A stretch of DNA of 64,000 bases from Flavobacterium sp. CF108 (GTDB lineage Bacteria; Bacteroidota; Bacteroidia; Flavobacteriales; Flavobacteriaceae): positions 186,001-250,000 of the forward strand of contig NZ_FQWW01000001.1 in NCBI RefSeq assembly GCF_900129795.1, given 5' to 3'. Shown here in pieces: positions 26,346 through 34,346 of the stretch (position 1 is the first letter of the stretch; each line of letters begins with the position of its first letter). Both the position numbers and the translations under genes were made by a program. Below the pieces are notes generated by a model that worked only from the letters and a program-made list of their open reading frames with translations, searched no databases and was not told where the DNA came from.

Positions 26346-27011
26346 CTACCACTCAATTTCCTTAAGCCCTTTTGATTTTAAAAAAGCATTTGTCTGGCTG
26401 AAATGTTTATTTCCAAACCAAAATCCTCTATTGGCACTTAAAGGAGATGGATGTCCTGATTTTAAAATATGATGTTTAGAAGCATCGATCAAAGCTGCTT
26501 TCTTTTGAGCAAAACCGCCCCAAAGTAAAAAAACAACATTTTCAGATTCTGCAGAAATTTGTTTAATAACAGCGTCAGTAAATTTTTCCCAGCCTTTTCC
26601 CTGATGACTTCCAGCCTCAGATTGTCTAACTGTTAAAGTAGCATTTAAAAGAAAAACACCCTGGTCTGCCCAGCGTTCTAAATTTCCGGTTTTTGGAAGC
26701 GGCTTACCTAAATCGGTTTCGATTTCTTTGAAAATATTATGAAGAGATGGCGGAAACGGAATTCCATCATTTACAGAAAAGCACAAACCATTTGCCTGAT
26801 TAGGTCCGTGATAAGGATCCTGACCAATAATAACCACTTTTACCTGATCGAAATGACAATGATCAAAAGCTGAAAAAATCTGGCTTCCTTTTGGATAACA
26901 AACCTTCGTTAAATATTCAGATTTTACAAAATCAATTAATTCATTGAAATAAGATTTTTCAAATTCTTCATTCAAAACCGGTTTCCAAGAAGAATGCATT
27001 TTTACGTCCAT
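26346..27011 (-). CDS. ung: Uracil-DNA glycosylase
   Basis: The 221-residue family-1 enzyme removes uracil from DNA to start base excision repair. The water-activating motif GQDPYHGPNQANGLCFSV starts at 63 with catalytic Asp65. FLLWGGFAQKK is present, and the DNA-intercalation loop GHPSPLSANRG contains His187. Length is normal. Confidence 0.97.
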   Translation of the reverse strand: MDVKMHSSWKPVLNEEFEKSYFNELIDFVKSEYLTKVCYPKGSQIFSAFDHCHFDQVKVVIIGQDPYHGPNQANGLCFSVNDGIPFPPSLHNIFKEIETDLGKPLPKTGNLERWADQGVFLLNATLTVRQSEAGSHQGKGWEKFTDAVIKQISAESENVVFLLWGGFAQKKAALIDASKHHILKSGHPSPLSANRGFWFGNKHFSQTNAFLKSKGLKEIEW

Positions 27012-27106
27012 AATTTTTTTTTATGCGAATTTCAGAAATTTTTAAGTTAAATCATACTTTAACAAACAATAAAATAACACAATAACTTTACAGTATTCAA
27101 TCATAC

Positions 27107-27122
27107 TATTTTTGTATTTTTG
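27107..27122 (+). promoter_or_regulatory. Putative doubled -7 box of the MutS2-like gene
   Basis: TATTTTTG occurs twice back to back (27107-27114 and 27115-27122), 24 bp before the ATG. Either could act as the TAnnTTTG box; no clear -33 TTG is seen. Confidence 0.42.
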
Positions 27123-27146
27123 CCTGTACTTTCTTAAAGAAATTAA

Positions 27147-29312
27147 ATGATTAGTATTACCGAAAAAACATTACAAGATTTACAATTTCCAACAGTGCTC
27201 GAAACCATTTCGGCAGGCTGTAATACAGATATTGGAAAAGAAAAAGCTTTACAAATAACACCATTCAGAGATAAAGAAACACTAATGCAGTCTTTAATGC
27301 AGACTTCAGAATATGTTTCCTCTTTTGAAAATAATAATGCAATTCCAAATCATGGATTTGACGCTATAACGCACGAAATTAAATTTTTAGCAATCGAAGA
27401 CAGCTTTCTTGAAGTAGGCAGTTTTAGAAAAATTGCGAATCTTTCTTCAACAACGAATTTTTTATTAAACTTCCTGAGAAAATTTGACGATTATTATCCT
27501 AACTTAAATGTAAGGGCTTCTCGTGTAGAATTAACAAAAGACATCATAACTCATATTGATGCAATTGTTGACAAATACGGAGAAATTAAAGACAATGCCT
27601 CGCCCGCACTTTTGAGTATTCGTCAGAATATGAATTTAGTTCGAGGAAAAGTGAACCAAAGTTTTGGTGTAGCTTTAACGCAATACAATGGCTTAGGATA
27701 TTTAGACGATATCAAAGAAAGTTTCGTTCAAAACCGACGTGTTTTGGCAGTTCTTGCTATGTACAGACGTAAAGTAAAAGGCTCTATTTTAGGAAGTTCT
27801 AAAACTGGAAGCATTGCTTATATTGAACCCGAAGCCACTTTAAAATACTCCAGAGAATTAGCAAATCTTGAATACGAAGAGAAAGAAGAAATTACGAGAA
27901 TTTTAAAGAATTTATCGAATATCATTCGTCCTTATTTACCTTTACTAATTGAATATCAAGACTTTTTAAGTGACATTGATGTCGTTGCCGGAAAAGCAAA
28001 ATATGCAAACCGAATCAACGGAATTTTGCCGACAATTACAGAAGAAAGAAGATTATTTTTTAGAGAAGCGTATCATCCAATTTTGTATTTGAACAACAAA
28101 CAAAAAAATGAAGTTACACATCCACAGACAATTGAGTTAAAACAAGAAAACAGAATTATTGTAATTTCTGGTCCAAATGCCGGAGGAAAAACAATTTCCT
28201 TAAAAACAGTTGGTTTGTTACAATTGATGCTGCAGTCCGGGATTTTAATTCCAGTTCACGAACGAAGTGAAACTTTCTTGTTTGATAGAATCTTAACGGA
28301 TATTGGAGACAATCAATCTATTGAAAATCATTTAAGTACATACAGTTATCGTTTAAAAAACATGAATTATTTCTTGAAGAAATGCAACAAGAAAACCATG
28401 TTTTTAATTGATGAATTTGGTACCGGTTCTGATCCAGAATTGGGTGGAGCTTTGGCTGAAATTTTCCTGGAAGAATTTTACCATCGTGAAGCTTTCGGAA
28501 TTATTACAACACATTATTCAAACTTAAAAATTCTGGCTAACGAATTGCCTTTTGCTACAAATGCAAACATGATGTTTGATGAAAAGTCTTTAGAACCAAT
28601 GTACAAATTGGCTTTAGGACAAGCAGGAAGTTCGTTTACATTTGAGGTTGCACAAAAAAATGGAATTCCGTTTGGATTAATTAATCGTGCGAAAAAGAAA
28701 ATCGAAGTTGGAAAAGTTCGTTTTGATAAAACCATTGCAACGCTTCAAAAAGAAAGATCGAAGCTTGAGAAAACTTCTCTTAATTTAAAAGAAGAAGAAA
28801 CCCGCGCTCGTGAAGAAAGCAAAAAGATGGAAAACATCAATGTAAAAATCAAACAAAAACTGGAAAGCTATCAGGAATTATATGACAGTAATCAGAAAAC
28901 AATTTACATTGGTCAAAAAATTGAAGATATCTCTGAAAAATATTTCAACAACAAAAACAAAAAAGAACTTATTGGTGAATTTTTGAAAATCGTTGAAATC
29001 GAAAATTCAAAACGTAAAAAAGCAACGCCAAAAGAAACTAAAGCAATTATAGAAAAGAAAAAAGAAGTTATTGCTGAAGTTACCGTTCAGGTTGAAGAAA
29101 TTCGAAAAGAGAAAAAAGAAAAGAAACTTAAACCTGTTATCGAAAAACCAAAACCAATTTTAAAAGTTGGCGACCGAGTTAGAATGCTCGACGGAAGATC
29201 TGTTGGAAGTATTGACTCTATCGAAAAAAATAAAGCAACGGTTAATTACGGAATTTTTACTTCGAAAGTAAGTTTAGATGAATTGGAGTTTGTTGAAGCT
29301 GGGAAGAAATAA
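27147..29312 (+). CDS. MutS2-like ATPase lacking a C-terminal Smr domain
   Basis: The 721-residue protein has the MutS core and clamp helices (about 1-320) and an ATPase domain with Walker A GPNAGGKTISLK at about 341-352. Walker B/D-loop FLIDEFGTGSDPELGG lies near 417-432 and TTHYSNLK near 453. A long charged coiled coil follows (about 530-665), then a small KOW-like end domain (LKVGDRVRMLDGRSVGSIDSI). Bacillus-type MutS2 is about 785 aa and ends in an Smr nuclease domain, which is absent here. A role in recombination or in collided-ribosome handling would be inferred only from the family. Confidence 0.85.
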   Translation: MISITEKTLQDLQFPTVLETISAGCNTDIGKEKALQITPFRDKETLMQSLMQTSEYVSSFENNNAIPNHGFDAITHEIKFLAIEDSFLEVGSFRKIANLSSTTNFLLNFLRKFDDYYPNLNVRASRVELTKDIITHIDAIVDKYGEIKDNASPALLSIRQNMNLVRGKVNQSFGVALTQYNGLGYLDDIKESFVQNRRVLAVLAMYRRKVKGSILGSSKTGSIAYIEPEATLKYSRELANLEYEEKEEITRILKNLSNIIRPYLPLLIEYQDFLSDIDVVAGKAKYANRINGILPTITEERRLFFREAYHPILYLNNKQKNEVTHPQTIELKQENRIIVISGPNAGGKTISLKTVGLLQLMLQSGILIPVHERSETFLFDRILTDIGDNQSIENHLSTYSYRLKNMNYFLKKCNKKTMFLIDEFGTGSDPELGGALAEIFLEEFYHREAFGIITTHYSNLKILANELPFATNANMMFDEKSLEPMYKLALGQAGSSFTFEVAQKNGIPFGLINRAKKKIEVGKVRFDKTIATLQKERSKLEKTSLNLKEEETRAREESKKMENINVKIKQKLESYQELYDSNQKTIYIGQKIEDISEKYFNNKNKKELIGEFLKIVEIENSKRKKATPKETKAIIEKKKEVIAEVTVQVEEIRKEKKEKKLKPVIEKPKPILKVGDRVRMLDGRSVGSIDSIEKNKATVNYGIFTSKVSLDELEFVEAGKK

Positions 29313-29565
29313 TCTTTTTTTAGTTTTCAGTCGTAGTGGCAGTTTTCAGGATTAAAAATGTGAAAAATTAGGACAAAATTAAAATAAAGCGATTTAAGAA
29401 ACGATCTTCAAAAAGACAATTACGAAGATGGAAAATTTTCAAAAATTGCTTAAAAATAACTTATGAAAGTTGTTTTTAATTTGTAAAATTTATCGATTTC
29501 AACATACCTATAAGTAAAACAAATAGAAATAAAAATCTTACAATTTAATTTTTATTTCTAGTTTT
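29313..29565. other. AT-rich intergenic stretch
   Basis: Between the MutS2-like gene and the first REP arm no gene, terminator or clear palindrome is seen; only fragments of word repeats such as tagttttcagtcgtag at 29321 appear. Confidence 0.4.
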
Positions 29566-29650
29566 GTCATTGCGAGGTACGAAGCAACCACACTAAAATA
29601 AGCAAATACAAAGTTTATGATAATGAGATTGCTTCGTACCTCGTAAAGAC
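29566..29650. repeat. REP-like pair A upstream of the GIY-YIG gene
   Basis: Arm gtcattgcgaggtacgaag (from 29566, reverse orientation) and arm gagattgcttcgtacctcg (29625-29650, forward) are reverse complements. They are separated by a 35-bp loop beginning caaccacactaaaa. The pair ends 15 bp before the GIY-YIG start codon. Confidence 0.8.
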
Positions 29651-29665
29651 TTAACAATAAAAATT

Positions 29666-29971
29666 ATGAAACCAGGTTTTGTTTATATCATAACCAATAA
29701 ATACCAAACCGTTGTCTACACCGGTGTAACATCAAATCTTCCACAAAGAATCTTAGAACATAAAAACAAAAAATATCCAAAATCATTCTCAGCTCGTTAT
29801 GATGTAAATATTCTAGTTTACTATGAACAATTTCAATGGATTGAAGATGCTATAACAAGAGAAAAGCAAATTAAGGCTGGATCAAGAGAAATAAAAAATA
29901 ATTTGATTCGTTCAATAAATCCAACCTGGAAAGATTTGTTTGAAGAAATTGAAGATATAATGATTGTGTAA
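29666..29971 (+). CDS. Single-domain GIY-YIG nuclease
   Basis: The 101-residue protein is a whole GIY-YIG domain of the UvrC N-terminal/YhbQ type. GFVYII at 4-9 and YTGVTSNLPQRILEHK at 18-33 include the catalytic Arg in QRILEHK. TREKQIKAGSREIKNNLI near 63-80 contains the metal-binding Glu, and INPTWKDL closes the domain. No other domain is attached. The gene is tightly enclosed by REP-like arms on both sides (29566-29650 and 29995-30122), suggesting that the nuclease and the repeats travel or act together. No promoter box is seen. Confidence 0.9.
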   Translation: MKPGFVYIITNKYQTVVYTGVTSNLPQRILEHKNKKYPKSFSARYDVNILVYYEQFQWIEDAITREKQIKAGSREIKNNLIRSINPTWKDLFEEIEDIMIV

Positions 29972-29994
29972 AATACGAAAATGAAATACATCGT

Positions 29995-30020
29995 GAGATT
30001 GCTTCGTTCCTCGCAAAGAC
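29995..30020. repeat. Single REP-like arm downstream of the GIY-YIG gene
   Basis: gagattgcttcgttcctcg, then caaagac: the forward arm of the same family, 24 bp after the GIY-YIG stop codon and 12 bp before pair B. Confidence 0.78.
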
Positions 30021-30031
30021 ACACACGCAAG

Positions 30032-30122
30032 GTCATTGCGAGGAACGAAGCAACCACACTAAAAACAAGTAACTACTAAATATGAAAACCCAAAATGAGA
30101 TTGCTTCGTACCTCGCAATGAC
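30032..30122. repeat. REP-like pair B reaching into the DCC gene
   Basis: Arm gtcattgcgaggaacgaag (from 30032, reverse) and arm gagattgcttcgtacctcg (30097-30122, forward) enclose a 45-bp loop that again begins caaccacactaaaa. The last arm ends caATGac, and this ATG at 30118 is the likely start codon of the DCC gene. Confidence 0.8.
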
Positions 30123-30525
30123 TGTTGCTGGAAAAAAAATAATCCTCTTCGATGGCGTTTGCAATCTGTGCAACGGCGCAGTTCAATTTATTATCAAACA
30201 TGACAAAAACGATATTTTTCGTTTTGCAGCCTTGCAGTCAGATTTGGGAAAAGAAATTTGTAATTATATAGGTGTCGATCAAACTAAAATTGACAGCATA
30301 ATTTTGTATAATCCTGATGTTGCTTATTATTATAAATCTTCAGCAGTTATAGAAATTGCAAATGACTTAGGCGGATTTTACAGTTTACTTTCTGTTTTTA
30401 AAATTCTTCCTGAAAAACTTCGAAATTATATTTACGACTATATTGCCAAAAATCGTTACAAATGGTATGGCAAAAAAGAAAGCTGTATGATTCCTACTCC
30501 GGAATTGAAAGCTAAGTTTCTTTAA
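30118..30525 (+). CDS. DCC-family thiol-disulfide oxidoreductase-like protein
   Basis: 135 residues from the ATG at 30118. The motif FDGVCNLCNGAVQFI with the DxxCxxC pair lies a few residues from the start. RFAALQSDLGKEI and the KRYKWYGKKESCMIP-type C-terminal helix follow, as in DCC (DUF393) proteins. The family is annotated as thiol-disulfide oxidoreductase-like; substrates are not established. An ATG at 30082 would add 12 residues, but they are encoded by repeat DNA and not by anything resembling the family, so the later start is preferred. The start codon itself lies in a REP arm. Confidence 0.88.
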   Translation: MTVAGKKIILFDGVCNLCNGAVQFIIKHDKNDIFRFAALQSDLGKEICNYIGVDQTKIDSIILYNPDVAYYYKSSAVIEIANDLGGFYSLLSVFKILPEKLRNYIYDYIAKNRYKWYGKKESCMIPTPELKAKFL

Positions 30526-30599
30526 AATTGCCCACTGATTTTACTGATTAAACTGGTTTCTACAGTTTTTTATTCTCATTTTTGTCATGTTTGATAATA

Positions 30600-30675
30600 A
30601 ACTGAACTGCGCCGTTGCAAAGATTGGAGAATTACGTTATGGAATTTCTAGTACGATTTCTCGTTCCGAAATGAC
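30600..30675. repeat. Decayed copy of the GAGATTTCTCGTT repeat
   Basis: The right arm gatttctcgttccgaaatga (30655-30675) and the loop word aaagattgga match the element at 26204-26297. The left arm is no longer recognisable. Confidence 0.5.
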
Positions 30676-30690
30676 ATACTTTGTGTTAAT

Positions 30691-30733
30691 AAAAAATCCC
30701 AAATTCACAACAATTGGAATTTGGGATTTTTTT
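30691..30733. terminator. Bidirectional terminator between the DCC gene and ettA
   Basis: AAAAAATCCCAAATTC facing GAATTTGGGATTTTTTT with an 11-bp loop. It serves the minus-strand ettA and probably also the plus-strand DCC gene. Confidence 0.85.
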
Positions 30734-30752
30734 ATTGAAAATTTAGATTTAA

Positions 30753-32444
30753 TTATCTAATCAATTTTCTGTATTTCAAACGTTTTGGAGTTAAGTCACC
30801 ACCAAGACGTTTCTTTTTGTTTTCTTCATAATCAGAGAAACTTCCTTCGAAGAAATATACTTCAGAGTCACCTTCAAAAGCTAAGATGTGTGTACAAATT
30901 CTGTCTAAGAACCATCTGTCGTGAGAAATAATTACAGCACAACCTGCGAAATTCTCTAAACCTTCTTCAAGTGCACGAAGTGTGTTTACGTCTAAGTCAT
31001 TCGTAGGCTCATCCAGTAAAAGTACGTTTCCTTCTTCTTTTAAAGTCATTGCTAAGTGTAAACGGTTACGTTCTCCACCAGACAACATTGAAACTTTTTT
31101 ATTTTGTTCTCCACCGCCAAAATTGAAACGAGATAAGTAAGCTCTAGAATTAACTTGCTTTCCTCCCATCATAATTAATTCCTGACCGTCGGCAAAGTTT
31201 TCCCAAATAGATTTATTCGGATCTATATTAGAGTGTGACTGATCTACATAAGCGATCTTTACAGTTTCACCAACCGAAAATTCTCCGCTGTCAGTAGCTT
31301 GCTCTCCCATAATCATTTTAAAAATGGTAGATTTACCAGCACCGTTTGGTCCGATAATTCCAACAATACCTGCTTGTGGCAAAGTAAAGTTCAAGTTATC
31401 ATATAATAATTTTTCACCAAAAGCTTTGGCTACATTTTTAGCTTCAATAACATTCGTACCTAAACGTGGACCATTCGGAATATAGATTTCCAAGTTTTCA
31501 TCCAATTGTTTTTGGTCTTCATTTAATAATTTATCGTAATTCTGTAAACGTGCTTTTTGTTTAGTCTGACGCCCTTTTGCTCCTTGGCGAACCCATTCTA
31601 ACTCACGTTCTAAAGTTTTTCTACGTTTTGAAGCTACTTTTTCTTCCTGAGCCATACGGCTTGATTTTTGGTCTAACCAAGAAGAATAATTCCCTTTCCA
31701 AGGAATTCCTTCTCCTCTATCCAACTCTAAAATCCAACCAGCAACATTATCAAGGAAATATCTATCGTGCGTTACAGCGATTACAGTTCCGGCATATTGT
31801 GCTAAGTGCTGCTCTAACCAAAGTACAGATTCAGCATCAAGGTGGTTGGTAGGCTCATCAAGTAACAATACATCAGGCTGTTGTAATAACAAACGACATA
31901 AAGCTACGCGACGACGCTCACCTCCAGAAAGGTTTTTAATAGGCGTATCACCTTCCGGCGTACGTAAAGCATCCATTGCAATTTCTAATTTGGTATCGAT
32001 TTCCCAAGCACCAAGAGCGTCAATTTTATCTTGTAAAGCAGCCTGACGATCCATCAATTTATCCATTTTATCTGGATCTGAGTAATTCTCTTCAAGACCA
32101 AATAGATCATTAATTTGGTTGTATTCTTCCAGAACAGCCATAGTTTCAGCAGCTCCTTCACGTACAATTTCGATAACAGTTTTAGAATCATCAAGAATTG
32201 GCTCCTGCTCTAAATAACCTACGGTATAACCTGGTTGAAAAACCACATCTCCTTGATAATTTTTATCAACTCCTGCAATAATTTTTAAAAGAGAAGATTT
32301 TCCAGAACCGTTAAGACCTAAAATACCAATTTTAGCTCCGTAAAAGAAACTTAAATAAATGTTTTTAAGTACTGGTTTGTCTGCTCCCTGATAGGTTTTA
32401 CTCAATTTTTGCATTGAGAAAATTACTTTCTTATCGTCTGACAT
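30753..32444 (-). CDS. ettA: Energy-dependent translational throttle protein EttA
   Basis: The 563-residue ABC-F protein is cytosolic and has two ATPase cassettes without membrane segments. The first has Walker A GLNGSGKSSLLK (about 41-52) and LSGGERRRVALCRLLL. The second has GPNGAGKSTIFK (about 361-372) and LSGGERNRLHLAMTL. Between them lies the charged linker REWVRQGAKGRQTKQKARL that enters the ribosomal E site in EttA. Length and linker fit EttA better than other ABC-F types. It gates translation elongation according to ATP/ADP. Confidence 0.93.
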   Translation of the reverse strand: MSDDKKVIFSMQKLSKTYQGADKPVLKNIYLSFFYGAKIGILGLNGSGKSSLLKIIAGVDKNYQGDVVFQPGYTVGYLEQEPILDDSKTVIEIVREGAAETMAVLEEYNQINDLFGLEENYSDPDKMDKLMDRQAALQDKIDALGAWEIDTKLEIAMDALRTPEGDTPIKNLSGGERRRVALCRLLLQQPDVLLLDEPTNHLDAESVLWLEQHLAQYAGTVIAVTHDRYFLDNVAGWILELDRGEGIPWKGNYSSWLDQKSSRMAQEEKVASKRRKTLERELEWVRQGAKGRQTKQKARLQNYDKLLNEDQKQLDENLEIYIPNGPRLGTNVIEAKNVAKAFGEKLLYDNLNFTLPQAGIVGIIGPNGAGKSTIFKMIMGEQATDSGEFSVGETVKIAYVDQSHSNIDPNKSIWENFADGQELIMMGGKQVNSRAYLSRFNFGGGEQNKKVSMLSGGERNRLHLAMTLKEEGNVLLLDEPTNDLDVNTLRALEEGLENFAGCAVIISHDRWFLDRICTHILAFEGDSEVYFFEGSFSDYEENKKKRLGGDLTPKRLKYRKLIR

Positions 32445-32524
32445 TCTATTTATTTTTTATTTTAATTAATTATTTTTTATTGAATTTATATTGCAATTGA
32501 TTTTTGCAATTGATATTGAAAAGA

Positions 32525-32707
32525 TTAAACCCTACCTTTTAAAGCGTTAAAAACCCAAGCATTAGCAAAAAAACCAACACCTGCAGCCGCAAATCCCCAG
32601 CCAGAAACATCACTATATCTAAAAGCGCCAAGACCTATAAGCAACAATCCCATAAGTACCATTATAAAAGTAGCCCATCCTAAAACGGTATTTTTATTCA
32701 TTCCCAT
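32525..32707 (-). CDS. CAL67264-type small membrane protein
   Basis: The 60-residue protein has two hydrophobic helices (about 6-26, TVLGWATFIMVLMGLLLIG, and 34-52, WGFAAAGVGFFANAWVF). The sequence MNKNTVLGWATF...NALKGRV is a recognisable short family limited to Flavobacteriia, of unknown function. It follows holA in the same direction and precedes ettA. Confidence 0.82.
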   Translation of the reverse strand: MGMNKNTVLGWATFIMVLMGLLLIGLGAFRYSDVSGWGFAAAGVGFFANAWVFNALKGRV

Positions 32708-32773
32708 AATTGTGTAATTATTATTTTAAGTAGTAAAATTTTTAGAAAGGCAAATATCGTGAATTTTCACGGC

Positions 32774-33778
32774 TTAATTAAATATTTTATACAGCATTTC
32801 TTTTAACAAATCTGATTGTGGTAAAGCATTGGCTCCTACACCTTTACTTTTTACATCAATATCTCTTAACGCTCCAACAATCTGACTGACTTTTCGCATT
32901 GGATAATTTTTTACAGCCAAATCGTATTCTTTTAAAAAATATGGATTTACTCCAATTGCCGCTGCCACGTTCTTTGGGTTCTTATCTTTAAGTCCGTGGT
33001 ATTTTAAAAGCTGTACAAAAAATCCGAAAACTAAACCGGTTGTCATTACCAGCGGGTATTCCTTCGGATTATGAGCAAAATTTTCGGCTATCTTATAAGC
33101 TTTCAACTGATTGCGTTCACCAATTGCTTTTCGAAGTTCAAATACATTATAGTCTTTACTAAAGCCAATATTTTCCTCAATATGCTGCGGCGTAATCATT
33201 GTTCCTTGTGGTAAAATGATCTGCAGCTTTTCTAATTCATTATTTATTTTACTCAAATCAGTTCCCAAAAATTCAACAAGCATAGCGTTTGCTTTTGGAT
33301 CAATGGTATATTTTTTTCCAGCCAAAACACGTTTGATCCAATCTCCAACCTGATTTTCGTATAGCTTTTTACTTTCGTAAACAATTCCTTTTTGCGCTAA
33401 AAGTTTGGTTACTTTTTTACGTTTATCGAGTGTTTTATATTTATAACAAAAAACCAAAACTGTAGATGGCATCGGATTATCAACATAAGATTCGATTTTA
33501 TCAATTGTTCTGGACAAATCCTGTGCTTCTTTTACAATAACAACCTGACGATCAGCCATCATAGGATAACGTTTCGCTGTTGAAACAATATCTTCGATAG
33601 AAACATCCCTTCCGTATAAAACCGTTTGGTTAAATCCTTTTTCTTCTTCGGCCAGCACATTTTGTTCAATGTATTCAGACAGCTTATCTATATAATAAGG
33701 TTCTTCGCCCATTAAAAAATAAATAGGTTTTATATCTCCTGCCTTGATATCATTGACAATTTTTACAACTTCGTCCAT
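32774..33778 (-). CDS. holA: DNA polymerase III subunit delta
   Basis: The 334-residue clamp-loader subunit opens the beta sliding clamp. The N-terminal AAA+-like domain includes IYFLMGEEPYYIDKLSEYI (about 18-36), and VIVKEAQDL is the Walker B-like strand. The remainder follows the HolA helical pattern (LEKLQIILPQGTMITPQHIEENIGFSKDYNVFELRKAI). The walker-type loop is degenerate, as normal for delta. It is transcribed away from the HsdR-N gene across a 103-bp gap filled by a hairpin repeat. Confidence 0.93.
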   Translation of the reverse strand: MDEVVKIVNDIKAGDIKPIYFLMGEEPYYIDKLSEYIEQNVLAEEEKGFNQTVLYGRDVSIEDIVSTAKRYPMMADRQVVIVKEAQDLSRTIDKIESYVDNPMPSTVLVFCYKYKTLDKRKKVTKLLAQKGIVYESKKLYENQVGDWIKRVLAGKKYTIDPKANAMLVEFLGTDLSKINNELEKLQIILPQGTMITPQHIEENIGFSKDYNVFELRKAIGERNQLKAYKIAENFAHNPKEYPLVMTTGLVFGFFVQLLKYHGLKDKNPKNVAAAIGVNPYFLKEYDLAVKNYPMRKVSQIVGALRDIDVKSKGVGANALPQSDLLKEMLYKIFN

Positions 33779-33788
33779 TCAAATATTT

Positions 33789-33862
33789 TTGTTTCAAATT
33801 TCAGGTTTCAGGTTTGAGTTCCAAAACTTGAAACTTGAAACTTTAAACCTGAAACCTGAAAC
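33789..33862. repeat. Inverted word repeat (TTTCAGGTTTCAAG family)
   Basis: tttcaaatttcaggtttcag faces aaacctgaaacctgaaac across a short loop; the same element in nearly the same words is at 37050-37134. Here it fills the holA/HsdR-N divergent promoter space. Confidence 0.7.
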
Positions 33863-33869
33863 TATTTTA

Positions 33870-33877
33870 TATTTTTG
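33870..33877 (+). promoter_or_regulatory. Putative -7 box of the HsdR-N gene
   Basis: TATTTTTG lies 4 bp before the ATG at 33882. With the usual distance from the -7 box to the start of transcription this would give a leaderless mRNA. Confidence 0.5.
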
Positions 33878-33881
33878 CTAT

Positions 33882-34334
33882 ATGTTAAAACTAAATTTCC
33901 CTACATATACTTTCCGATTCAAAAATAGCGAAAATAAAGTGTCTATTTTTGATGAAATCAGGAAAAAATTTATCATTCTTACTCCAGAAGAATGGGTTCG
34001 TCAGCATGTTGTTCATTATTTAATAAATGAAAAAAAATATCCAAAATCGCTGATCAACGTAGAGAAAGTTTTAACGGTCAACGGATTACGAAAAAGATAT
34101 GATGTTGTGGTTTTTAATTCAGACGGTTCTATACATATATTAGTAGAGTGCAAAGCGCCTGAAGTAAAAATTTCACAAGCAACTTTTGATCAAATTGCCC
34201 GTTATAACATGACCATGAAGGCACGGTTTTTGAATGTCACGAATGGGTTAAGTCATTTTTACTGTCAAATGGACTTTGAAAATGAAAAATATCAGTTTTT
34301 ACAAAACTTACCAGATTACCATATTAATAAATAA
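33882..34334 (+). CDS. Orphan type I restriction HsdR N-terminal domain protein
   Basis: 150 residues from the ATG at 33882; the frame is open further upstream, but that part is repeat DNA. The PD-(D/E)xK fold of HsdR_N is visible: the strand KRYDVVVFNSDGSIHILVECKAPEV gives the D...ExK active-site set (about 65-90), followed by TFDQIARYN. No helicase part, methylase or specificity subunit is near, so this is a stand-alone nuclease-fold protein. Such single-domain forms are widely conserved in Bacteroidota with unknown role. It precedes the glycosyltransferase gene by 12 bp. Confidence 0.85.
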   Translation: MLKLNFPTYTFRFKNSENKVSIFDEIRKKFIILTPEEWVRQHVVHYLINEKKYPKSLINVEKVLTVNGLRKRYDVVVFNSDGSIHILVECKAPEVKISQATFDQIARYNMTMKARFLNVTNGLSHFYCQMDFENEKYQFLQNLPDYHINK

Positions 34335-34346
34335 AACAGAACACTT

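Noticed and set aside
29566..30122. Classical insertion sequence around the GIY-YIG gene
   Set aside because: There is no DDE or HUH transposase and no target duplication visible; the arms are internal palindromes, not terminal repeats.
33882..34334. Part of a type I restriction-modification system
   Set aside because: Only the HsdR N-terminal domain is present; no helicase part, hsdM or hsdS in the neighbourhood.
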